From assembly GCA_032209605.1 (NCBI GenBank), contig JASFXZ010000002.1, forward strand, positions 56,050,431-56,114,430: 64,000 bases of DNA, written 5' to 3'. This stretch comes from Mactromeris polynyma. Taxonomy: Eukaryota; Mollusca; Bivalvia; Venerida; Mactridae. Made by a program: the position numbers and the translations under genes. Shown in pieces: positions 1 to 10,500 of the stretch; position 1 is the stretch's first letter, and every line of letters starts with the position of its first letter. The notes beneath the pieces were generated by a model. It was given only the letters and a program-made list of their open reading frames with translations, was not told the origin of the DNA and searched no databases.

Positions 1-317
1 TGACTTGGCAAGATGACATCACATTTACTAAAAGTAATGTTGTACATGTTGTATTTGATTCAATTAATATTAATCTACAAATTGACTGTGAGTAAATAAT
101 TATAATACTAATTTAAACATTCGGTACTCTATGAAAATCAAATCATTACGTCTTATGTATGTGACATTCCTTGTACCAACGTACTGTCTCTCTTTCCAAG
201 ATGATGTTAAATGATCATTTGATTTTTTCCAGGTCATAACAAGAAGACGAAATCAACATTGATGCAAGATCCACAAAGGGAAAAGTAAGTCTAGTATGTA
301 AAAGAGAGATTAAGTTA

Positions 318-385
318 CTTCATGGAACGCCACATACGCAAAAAAATGCCTCCCCACACAGACCCCTGGGAAAACTAAGGTATAC
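318..385 (+). repeat. Dispersed repeat family R1, partial copy
   Basis: Partial copy of a roughly 125-bp repeat recognised by the words GGAACGCCACATAC and CCACACAGACC. Fuller copies lie at 7788-7915, 53925-54050 and 61528-61650, with short pieces at 54838-54875 and, inverted, at 38174-38212. No reading frame is shared between copies. A small open stretch at 232-283 flanked by AG and GTAAGT lies just before it but has no recognisable product. Confidence 0.6.
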
Positions 386-479
386 ATGAACTGTTTATAC
401 GTAATCTCTTTTTATAAAGAAGCTTTAAGTTTAAATAAACGAGTCAAATACACAGCCTGGGTAGTTTATTAATTAATGT

Positions 480-662
480 AGAAACTATTCCAGCTATCAG
501 GGTGATGAAGACTCCAGGCGAACTCCTGAGTAGAACCCTCGACCTTCTGCTAGTTGGCGTGCTTTCTTACAAATTATATATCCGGAATGGGTTTCGAACC
601 CGCAGCTGCCAGGGGTATGCGTCATGAAGTTAGCGTCAATAACCTCTCGGCCATGGAGGCCA
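480..662 (-). repeat. tRNA-derived SINE-like element
   Basis: Read on the minus strand, the copy starts with an A-box-like TGGCCGAGAGGTTA and, about 45 bases later, a B-box-like GGGTTCGAAACCC, the pattern of a Ser/Leu-type tRNA head. A non-tRNA body follows. The body (TATATAATTTGTAAGAAAG and the GATGAAG end) matches the copy at 13672-13850, so this is a dispersed SINE family and not a tRNA gene. Confidence 0.6.
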
Positions 663-719
663 CTACGTAATTGTTATACCATATATGATCTTATTTAGTT
701 TATCAATCGACGTCGCGAT

Positions 720-1000
720 GGGGACATTTCGGCTTCAAGAATTCTCAAATCCAAATTCGAGAAATTCACTAGTTCAACTTCATGAAATGAACGAGTTCAA
801 CTTCATGAAGATGAAATCGTGAATTCGCGAAGTTGAAATTATGAATTCTTGAAAATAAAATCTTGAATTCGTGAAATTCAAGTCGTGAAGATAAAATTGT
901 TAATTCGTGAAGTTGTAATCGTGAATTCGTGAAGTTGAAATCATGAAGTCAAGAAGTTAAATTCGCGAATTCATTAAGTTGAAATCGCGATTTTTTTAAG
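720..1000. repeat. Degenerate tandem repeat rich in GTGAATTCGTGAA
   Basis: About a dozen imperfect 20-25 bp units built from words such as GAAGTTGAAATCGTGAATTC. Several contain the palindrome GAATTC. No coding frame is seen. It looks like a decaying minisatellite. Confidence 0.6.
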
Positions 1001-2290
1001 CTAAATGTCACCACCAGGCTTTCGTTCCATCAATCAAACTTACTTGCATTCAGTGACGAAAAATTTAATGTAATTTAACTTCAATGTCTCTAATTATGCT
1101 TATTTTGTTCTTGCAACGTATTCATGCTCAAAAATATGTGTTAGCTTTTGTAAAGATCGTTGATTCATTCAGAGCATATCCACAAAATATACTTCCCATG
1201 AATGTCACTAAACATGAGCGATTGAAATAGTCAGTTGATACCATACAATCTTTATAGACTGTTCAGCAATTAAGCATTAGACTTAAACAAATTTAAAAAA
1301 AGACTGTTGTTTGCCCTTGAATCACCAGAAATGGTACATTGTGCATTTGTTTCGCTACATCGGGCATATCTGACTATTTTTACCGTGGTTACAGTTATAA
1401 TATTGCACTATACAATGTACTTTCAACTCAGAAGAAATGATAATCTATTAGAATTAAAAATGTTTTAAAGGGAATAAAACATTGTTTAACTCGACCGAAT
1501 AAAGTTTTAATTTTGCGTTGAAATTTCCTAACACGTTGCAGTATTTCTGACCCTTTTTATCAAGTATTTAATCTAGATGTATGATTAGTACATTTGTATT
1601 TTATGTATGTATGGATATAATGACGTATTCTGATGTATTGGCTGCCATATACATGTATTTATGTCGTTTGTTTTCGTATGCACTTTGTGATGAATTGTCA
1701 TTATCAACTTAATGTATAAGTAATTTGTATATCGTACGCAAAACGATAATTACTTGTATTCGAAGACTATGTGTTACCGTAAGCACTGGGTTATCATTCA
1801 CAAACAATTTAGGACTGAAACTCAGACTAAGACTTCAATATTGCAAAAGTTAAATTGACAAGCCGTTCGTTTTCATTCATTCTAAACGAATGACATTTTG
1901 TCTGAATATTTGATATTATTCACTCTATATTTTGATACAGTTTTATAAAAAATATATACTTTTATAACAAAATTGGAGCAAAAAGAACATTTTAAATGTT
2001 AAAGTCTAAGTCCGACTTTCAGTCTGAATTTGTTTGTGCATAAGGCCCCAGGTATGTTGATAGTATTGATATTTGATGCATATTTTTGTGAATTGTTTAA
2101 TATCTGTCAAATAATCTTCATAGTTTTTGTATTACAATGTATAGTATTTTGCAATATCTCCTGCAAAGTTGTGATATATATGTCATTTTATATAACATCT
2201 TTTGAGATGCTTTTACATGTGGTGTTAAGTATTTGTCAAATTACCTTTTATGACATGATATTTAAGTATGTTTCTAACATAGTTTAAGAC
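1001..2290. other. AT-rich intergenic DNA, nothing recognised
   Basis: No supported exon, RNA gene or repeat. The 85-codon open frame at 2030-2287 is low-complexity, hydrophobic AT-rich sequence with no family resemblance, and I do not regard it as a gene. Confidence 0.5.
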
Positions 2291-2299
2291 TATTAAGAT

Positions 2300-2955
2300 C
2301 TAAACGTTCTAATGCAAGTTATTCATTTCTCTTAGAACGTTCTAAGATATTTGATCAATTTCTCTTAAAACGTTCTAAGGTTTTTGAATCAATATCTCTT
2401 AGAACGTTCTAAGATATGTTGGTCATTCTCTCTTAGAACGTTCTAAGGTTTTCGATTATTTCCTCTTATAACGATCTCAGATATTTGGCCATTTTCTCTT
2501 AGAACGTTTTATGATTTTTTGATCATTTTCTGTTAGAACGATCTCAGATATTTGGCCATTATCTCTCAGAACGTTCTAAGGTTTTTGAGTCAATTTCCCT
2601 TAGAACGTTCTAAGGTTTTTGAGTCAATTTCTCTTAGACCTTTTATAAGGTTTTCGAGTCAATATATCTTACATCGTTCTAAGTTTTTTGGTCAATTTCT
2701 CTTAGATCGTTCTAAGTTTTTGAGTCAAATTCTCTTAGAACGTTCTAAGGTTTTTGACTCAATTTCTCTTAGAACGTTCTAAAGTTTTCGAGTCAATTTC
2801 TCTTAGATCGTTATAAGTGTTTTGATCAATTTCTCTTAGAACGTTCTTAGGTTTTTGCGTCAATTTCTCTTAGAACGTTCTAAGGGTTTTGAGTGAATTT
2901 CTGTTAAAAACTGTTATGTTTTTTTGATCAATTTCTCATAGAACGTTCTAAGATA
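2300..2955. repeat. Tandem array of about 20 units with palindrome AGAACGTTCT
   Basis: Units of about 33 bp follow the pattern TTTCTCTTAGAACGTTCTAAG then GTTTTTGAGTCAA. The palindrome fits the heat-shock element core nGAAnnTTCn, so each intact unit holds one potential dyad. Several units have point changes (AGATCG, AGAACGATCT). The array lies about 250 bp beyond the 3' side of exon 1 copy A0. A regulatory role is only a possibility. Confidence 0.8.
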
Positions 2956-3203
2956 TTGCATGTTTTCGTGTTTTGCTAATGAAATTATGTGTAATTTTAT
3001 TAGAAATATTATGAAAATAAAGAGAGTTTGGAAACCATTCGTACTTTTTCGTCTTCATTTTCATTTTTTATGTGCATTATACACAGTAAAAAAGCCTTAA
3101 AACAGGGGTAAAACTGGGAGTAGAGTACGAAGTCCTTTTTTAAAATATAACGAGTTATATAATCATTAAAATGTTGTTCAAACAAAAAAGTAATTTAATT
3201 TAC

Positions 3204-3294
3204 CTGCAAAATGGGGATCGTCGCATTGTCGAATTAATGTATTTTCAACCACGTGTAGTTTAATAATGTATAATAAAATCCACAAATACATCAT
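3204..3294 (-). CDS. First-exon copy of lectin receptor (A0), signal-peptide exon
   Basis: A 91-nt exon on the minus strand, starting with two adjacent ATG codons and ending in phase 1 at a GTAAAT donor. It encodes a hydrophobic leader (MMYLWILLYIIKL) and ends with CDDPHFA plus one base. It has the same length, phase and ending as exon 1 of gene A (12178-12268) and no stop codon. No F5/8C, membrane or tail exon was found between here and the left edge. It is therefore either the 5' end of a gene continuing past position 1 or an orphan exon left by partial duplication. Confidence 0.6.
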
Positions 3295-3379
3295 TTTTCA
3301 TAGATACAAATCCTGGTTTACTGTCGGCACTTTAAGTAAAACTTGCATGTAACACTGCGCAGATTTCCAGTTCATGTGA

Positions 3380-3565
3380 CACATTATTTGTGAAAACGAA
3401 CATATCAGCAAATTACTGTCATACGATAAGACAATAGTACGGAAGATAATAACTGTACATGCTGAAACTACGCTTCTTCAGTGATACTTTAAGATTCAAA
3501 CAATTAAATCAAGCAGTATTGTTCGATACCAAACATTATCTTTTGGACAACTAAATTTTACAGTG
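3380..3565 (-). promoter_or_regulatory. Upstream block of A0, conserved with gene A
   Basis: On the plus strand this block contains CAGCAAATTACTGTCATACG and further shared words. It matches 12600-12800 upstream of gene A exon 1. Because both copies sit just 5' of the same first exon, they probably hold the 5' UTR and promoter. No clear TATA box is seen. Confidence 0.4.
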
Positions 3566-4197
3566 TGCTTTGGGTGTTTAAACTCGAATAGTTGAGGCTC
3601 GAATACAATATATACCTCAAACAGGTTCTTAAATCCCGATGAAATTCCTTCTTATTTCATATTATCTAACAGTAGATCCCTCATTCGGAGGTAGGTCGAA
3701 CACTCGAACATTTGGGGTCCCTATCATTTCATAAATTCAGCACCATAGATAGGTCGAACATTACTGTACTTAACATCTTTGATTGATCGTTTGACATCCT
3801 TTTGTTTGTTGGCGCTTATTTCTTAGTAGACCCACTAAATATTTAATATACAAGCGGGAAATATTTATTGAATTGTAGAGTGAATAAACTTCTAGAACAA
3901 CACTTTATCTTCGTTTATAAATATCTTAAACAAAAGTGCAAACCTCTTTGTAAAATTCGTCGAAGTGTCAATATTGATATAAATTCGACCGTAAATTTAT
4001 TATCTTCATCATTTCATAATGCATAATGTATGTTTGATTCTAATCACGAATTGATGCATGCTCTTATTGTACATATTCCATGAACGGTGCCTGTGGTATT
4101 ACTATGCGTCTAAAAGAGAACTTGTCGTTATAATTCCGTGATGTAAAAAGGAATAAACGAATTGTGCGACGAAATTTGTCTGTTTTAGTTATCCTTT

Positions 4198-4315
4198 TTC
4201 TTTTTCGACGCAGCCGTACTCACACGGCTTTGCTATTTGCATATCAGATTTGTGTGAACCAATCACATTCTTACTTTAACTACTAAGCCAACTTCTCTTC
4301 AACCGAACAACGTTT
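4198..4315. repeat. Dispersed repeat R2, copy 1
   Basis: Shares CGCAGCCGTACT, GGCTTTGC, AACCAATCA and TTCTCTTCAACCGAACAA in the same order with 60590-60710. The two copies are diverged but collinear over about 115 bp. Function unknown. Confidence 0.55.
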
Positions 4316-4749
4316 GTTTATTCTGTAATATTATTTTGCATGATTCAATGCTTATTTCAATGGGGGCATATTTAGTAAATATTTAAGTTCATGGAAAGAT
4401 TGTGAATTCGAGTTCTCTAGAAATTCAGATTTTAGCTCGTCTATCCATTTTGATTTCTCAAAATAAGATCACCTTTTTGTGTAGATTGACGGGCGATACA
4501 TTAGACACGAGAGATAGTTATATCAAGATCGATAAGTCAATGACCGTCTGAATCAAGTTCGATTACTTCATTTTAATTATGTAAGAACTAATTGAAGAAA
4601 TTGTGTAGTCAATAACCGATTTCTGTCTTAATTTCCTATTCGTCCATTAAAATGAATAAGTGATTGTTTCAACAAATTTCTAATAACTTGTGCCCAATAT
4701 TATTCGTTTTTTTGTGCATTTGGGTAGTCTATCACGTGGAATATTTAGT

Positions 4750-5841
4750 TTAATTGATCATATTAAATGAGTCAAATGTATTGTCATCCAAATCCAAAGC
4801 GTTCAAAAATGCATCGACCTCTACATAATCAGGAATATTTGAGGTATGACCATTAGTGTCACCAGTAAGAATAAAAAATAATGCGAACAACTTTATAGGG
4901 CAATATCTTTTTAAAGCAAAAAAAATCGTCTTCGTTATCAAAAACGTTATATATCAGGCAGAATAAAGATTACATCAATTAATAATTTAATATTAATGTT
5001 ATGCCAAGACGACTCAATAGTAAACCAATAAATATATTACCACTTTGATTCGACAATTTTAGGTTTGGCAACAATTAAATTATGGAAAAAAGGATTCATT
5101 CCTCCAGACTTGCGTTTATATTTTCTAGTTTAGGTTTTGAAGAACATGTGTAATTGGGGATGTTAATTACATCATACTGGTCAAGTTTAGTTTCAGTTAT
5201 ACAAAGAATTAAATATTTTCTGGATACAATATTCTTGGTTTTAAACCACAAACATTAAGAGTTCAATGTTTAATGATTTGTTCATCAGGAGTAGTTTGTA
5301 GAAATATTTATAAATGAGTTCGTGCTCGGGATGTATCCGAACGAATTTCATTAATAAAAATCCAAGTGTGCACCAGTATCCCATTTAGTTAAAACATCAT
5401 CAAATACGCAATAAATACTTTGTAAATGAACACAAACTTTTTGTGTGGAACAACACAGTAAGTTTATACAATCCTCGCAGATGAACACAATCCCCGGGAT
5501 TTCCAATATTCGCTTGTCGGGATCTTTAGTCAAGGATGATTTGTCACGGCTTGGTGAGTTAGTTCTTCAGTCTCTGAGAGGTTTGTGGACCTCCAATATA
5601 TAACCTGGTTTAGATTTGAGGGGCTTTGCGGATCGGGTTTTGCATACCGGGGTGACTTCTTTGGTTGATTCTTAATTTTGGTTTCTATAGAAATGCTGAC
5701 TTCGTCATCGTCCTGCATGTTTTCCTCATCGGAACTAGCTTCCTCCACTGTATATGATATGTTTGAGTTAGCCAGCACTGACGCTTCACCGGGGATAGTC
5801 AGTTCGTACATACACATGTATATCATAGAAGTCTCGAACAA
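4750..5841 (-). mobile_element. LINE relic (ORF1-like piece and endonuclease piece)
   Basis: Three minus-strand open pieces in series. The first (5841-5530) is an acidic, low-complexity stretch. The second (5533-5351) contains CEDCINLLCC, a possible zinc-binding remnant, and joins the first by a frame change. The third (4941-4750) contains GDTNGHTSNIPDY, which resembles the GDxN motif of LINE apurinic-type endonucleases. Reading frames are broken by shifts and stops. The relic interrupts the segment that is otherwise shared between 3.2-6.5 kb and 12.2-13.5 kb, so it inserted after, or into one copy of, that duplication. The endonuclease assignment is moderate and the ORF1 assignment weak. Confidence 0.45.
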
Positions 5842-5919
5842 TAGCGAACTATTGACTAGATTCGACGGCAGGTCGAGGTTTCGAAGTTCTACTGAATTAT
5901 TATGTTAATATTACATTAC

Positions 5920-6460
5920 GTTGAAACTGACTAAACAATTATACATATATGCCTAAAGGTCAGGATCAGGTACGTATTTACGAACAATAATGCCTTCAAC
6001 GCTGCTGAAATAGATATATCTAGAAATGTTGACATACTACAGTCAAAAGTGTGATTTCAAACCTCTATAAAGGGTCAATTAATATTACTGCATCGTTATG
6101 TGTTTCACGTTTTGTATATTTGTACAAATTTCAATTACATGTTTATAGGGTTTTCTGTGTTTGATTGGAACCAAGTTTTATGCTTACTTGATTCTATGAA
6201 AACACGTGAGTCCCAAACATGTAACACGTATATGTATAGCAATCCTTACTCACATATTCTTGTACATTTTGACGCCAATGAAAACGCTATGTACATGTAT
6301 TGAAAATGGTAAAATGTGGAACATAAAATCAAAATGATGTGCATAACTCATTCGGTTTATTGTCTTCTCATTCTGAGATGATGATAGCAAAAATATACAC
6401 AAAACATGTTATTCAAAGTGTTGAATATATCTTACACAGATGGAACAAACGAAATTATTA
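5920..6460. repeat. Segmental duplication, partner of 13075-13475
   Basis: Collinear matches include CTGACTAAACAATTA, CCAATGAAAACG / CCATGAAAACGG, GATAATAGCAAAAATA and GAAACAAACGAAAT-like words. Together with the exon-1 and upstream copies it shows that the block left of gene A was duplicated. No gene is seen inside. Confidence 0.5.
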
Positions 6461-6467
6461 CAATATA

Positions 6468-6690
6468 TATATATATGCTTTTTCAACTTTCAACTTTCCC
6501 CTTTTACTTATTCAACTTTCAACATTCGACTCTTGCCCAAATTACTTTTTCAACTTTCTCCATTTACTAATTTAACTTTTAACATTCAACATCTAATTTT
6601 CGTCATTTGCTTACTCAACTTTCAACATTCAAATTCCGCCCCATGTGTTTTTTCATCGTTCAACTTTCGCCATTTACGTATTAAAATTTA
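6468..6690. repeat. Degenerate tandem repeat TTCAACTTTCAACATTC
   Basis: About four imperfect units of 50-60 bp with words TTCAACTTTCAACATTC and CCATTTACT, preceded by a short TA run. The open frames across it are low-complexity. Confidence 0.6.
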
Positions 6691-6699
6691 AACAATCAA

Positions 6700-7539
6700 T
6701 ACTAACATAAGAGTTGTATTATGAATATTTTTTTAAAATGTGCAAGCTGGTCTGTGAAAACGATTCTGGTAAAAGAAAGTGAAAAGGTTAACAAATACAA
6801 TGCGATACGTAGTTCATCAACGGTTTATGTAACTGTCGATAGGTTTTGGAGAACATGAGGCACTAGCAGTTTCGAAACTGCTATGTCTCTTATAATTAAA
6901 TCATGAGCATAAATTTTGTTTTTGAAATAATTTTAATGCCGTAGCATGTTTACCAAAACATACATATCAGTGTTTTGACATTGCATCAAGTCATTCTGAC
7001 AACTGAAACAATAAATAAACAAATTTACATGGCAGATCCATAGCTAAAATGATAATCATTCTAACCAACTGTAAAGTGTCGCATAAACAAAACATACAAC
7101 CATTTTCCGAATATGATCCCCACCATTATTGCTGCTGGTAATAAAATGTCCGATGGCAACAAACATGGGTCGATATAAGACGCTTTGGTAAGGTTGTAGC
7201 GACATGTATTATTTGTCTTACACCACCATTTCATACTCCTCACATTGTACATCTGTAGGTCTGTTTGCGTCTAGTGGTGCTGAGAATTAATCATAGATAT
7301 ATACTATACTAGTTGTGTCTGGATTGTGGATTTTTGTAACATAAATATAATTATTATGACTGTATGAGAATAGTGTTGCCTGAATATGCAGCATTTTAAT
7401 CTATAATCGGGTTCCTGTCTATATTCGCCATTGTAATATATTGCTTTAAATAAATAAAATGTCAGAATGTTGTTGCAGAAGCATTAATATAACATACAAC
7501 CGGTGATGCACATACGTTAGCGATAGCTCATGCAAACAG
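6700..7539. other. 3' flank of gene A, partly conserved with gene B
   Basis: From about 7190 to 7539 the sequence is alignable with 49550-49851, the 3' flank of gene B (for example AATAAAATGTCAGAATGT and the GTACATCTGTA region). It probably includes the 3' UTR. Left of 7190 the similarity stops and nothing is recognised. Confidence 0.5.
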
Positions 7540-7559
7540 TTATCCGTAGAAAATTACCT
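7540..7559 (-). CDS. Gene A exon 6 (terminal)
   Basis: Short terminal exon after acceptor TTCTCAG, coding EVIFYG then TAA. The matching exon of gene B codes EVISYGQLFA then TGA. The exon is tiny, so it rests on the phase match and on conservation of acceptor and sequence between the two paralogues. Confidence 0.6.
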
Positions 7560-10500
7560 CTGAGAAAGTAAATTACATGCCTGGCAAAAGTTTGTTATGT
7601 ATAAGGTACTGGAACATTAAAAGTACCCTATTTGAAATCAAAGTGCGTCATACTGGGAACAAATGCTACAATATGTCTATATTCTATCCAAGGTAGCAGT
7701 TTAGTCTACCAAGACTCACTTACACACTCTATACTGTTCACACTGCTGTATTCAATATTTATTAAAATAGAGAGAATAAGTTTCTACAGAGAACGCCACA
7801 TACATATTAAGAATATGCCTCTCCACACAGACCTCCGGGAAAACAACATTCCATAAAACCTAAGGCATTGTAGGAGGCGCAACGGTAAATACGTAAGGGA
7901 ACAGGGGCACAAGGAACATAGTTATACTGGTCAAAAGATCTATACCGCCATTTTGTAGTTTTTGAATATTCACTGTATTATGATAATGGGCTCTGAAACG
8001 ACGAACGTGATTTTTTGCAAGTTTACATTGACTTTATTCAATAGTTAAATTCATTTGAATCTTAAATTGTGTAGCTCGATGCAAACATCACAACATCAAC
8101 GGAATCTGTATCCAGTAGCTTTTTTAGAAACTGTGGCAAAAAGTACTGATGGGTTAACACTTTTGATCAGTATATTTGACTATGTAATATATATATTGTC
8201 AGCAGTTTATTTAATTCTGAGAATTAAACTATCAATGTAATTTGGTAACTTATTTGGTATTTTCATTCGTTTTGAAACCTCCTCTCTTTGCATAGACCTG
8301 TTTAAGGGAAGTTCTGATTTGTTAATGTTGCCATCCCTGTGTCACATTTATCCACTTTTAAAATTATTTTATCATATTTAAAACTAAAAGCAGCTAACAT
8401 ACCCGGTGTGATTTGGTCATATGATTGAGCATTTCTATTCACATTCTCTAAGTCTGTATAACTCATTTCTTTGGGTATTCTTCTACAATGTCGAAGATCG
8501 AATATGAAATAAAATTCGGCGAATATATATAAAAATCACTGCTATAATATGATTGGAATTATACAAACTAAGTTAATTGATGTATAGAGGATATTGAATG
8601 AGTGATAAATATTCAAATCGAATGAATTAAATATTCTTTTTATCACATATCCGACACAATAAAAATGTAGGATGGGTGTTTCCCCCTACCTTATTTTTTC
8701 GGTTGACTTTAAGAAGCGACCCATTAGAAAAGTGTTTGGGCATATAGATAATTCTCGCCACCCTGCTCAAGAATATGCATGTATACATATAAAAATAAAG
8801 AAAAATACAATTACAACTATAATGTGTAGGTATCGACACACCTACTAAAGGAATATATGATATTACACGAGTAGTCATAAATAACTGACATTCTGTAAAC
8901 GATAAAACGAGCCTTTGGTCCAATTAGTATGAACATTTATCGAGGCGTATTTTGCTACTGATTACATCGGCCTCATGGCAATGAGCGTCGCTTGATATTC
9001 TCGAGTTCGGCAAGGACGTTGCAATAATGACAAACATAAAAAAGTATGTAATTGGATTTCACTTTGTGGAAAGTCAACATGTATTTTTAATGAAGCCTTA
9101 TCAGTCGATGCTGAAACCTACCTGTATTTGACAAACCAAATTGTCAACAATAACGTAGTTGCTATGACAGCACCACCAACACCAGAAATAGCTCCAACAA
9201 CAAAATACTCCTCCGATTTATTATTATCGGTCACCTCTCCTCCCAACTGGTCTGTGACAGTCCAATTTTTTGAAATCGCTGAAATGATGTAAAGAATGAA
9301 ATACAAATAATATTCAATTTTGCAACGATCTCCTGTTGGATTGGACATTTGGTGGGTGGGCAAATGGAAACCTTATTGAAATGCTTTCACGTTTGGTAAG
9401 TTATATAATGTACATGTATTCAAGTAAACTGAACTACCGAAAGAGATTGATGTAAACCTGTCCAAATCATGTTCTTCGTTTCAGACCACTCTTTTCACCA
9501 GTGTAAGTTAAGATCAATTGTATACACATACTAGGAAACTTGACGAATGTATAGTGTGTAATTATCAAACATGAATTTACAAACGAGAATGGTCAAATGT
9601 AAGTATCAGTAATAGTACTAACGATAATGATTTAGTGACGATTATTAATATGATGAGACAAAAATACAAATACAAAATTTTTAAGTTGTTGTACGTACGT
9701 GTATAAATCTCAACTTCACAAACGGTTACCATGGAGGTTCCTTCATCAACCCATATGTTGGAATTGGGAGGTACAGAAATCATTGCTGACTTGAATTCTA
9801 CTTTGTCGTATTTGTTAATGCGCAGCATAATGATACGTTTATTGTATTGTTGCAATTTGGAATCATTGTATAATGTTCTTCCCTCATTGAGCCCTTCAAC
9901 GAAGCCTGTTACTTCGAAATTTTTCAATCGAAACCGATCTAAAATGAATTGCTCATATCAATATTGCTGAAGTCATTAATCCTACAATATAAATTATCTA
10001 ACATCAATTGAAGCCAAATGACCACATTGTCAGAAATAGTTGAAGTTGTCATGCTAACCCGCCAATAGTTGGGTACATTTTAAACCTGGTCAATTCAGAG
10101 CAATAATTCTAACAGGCATTAATTGAATGAAATAATTCGGCACATAAATGATAGTTAAATTAAGTGCAAAGCAGTAGTATTGGATTTTTATACACTTTTT
10201 CTAAATAATTTCAGTTTTGTTTGGCGGTCGCTTGACCTGACCAGAATTTTTGAGATACAAACCGGTTCTTACCAGTTCTTTTTCAAGCAACTGACAATTT
10301 CCTACACGAATCTAAGGTGAAAGAACAAACAAATTTGAATGTACAAAGTATTAACTTCAATCAAAGTGTTACGGAGGACGCACACCTCATCGAGGGTTCA
10401 AATCTATGTTCTTCAGATTGGTAGTCGAACATTCTATCAACGGATGGGCTTTAATAATAGATACTAGTTGTCAATACCAACAATAAAACATACTATGCTC

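Noticed and set aside
232..283. Possible small exon between TTTCCAG and GTAAGT
   Set aside because: Only 52 nt, open in one frame, and no neighbouring exon in the window can be matched.
8627..8923. 98-codon minus-strand open frame
   Set aside because: Lies in the intron between transmembrane and tail exons of gene A. The matching intron of gene B is similar in DNA but does not keep the frame.
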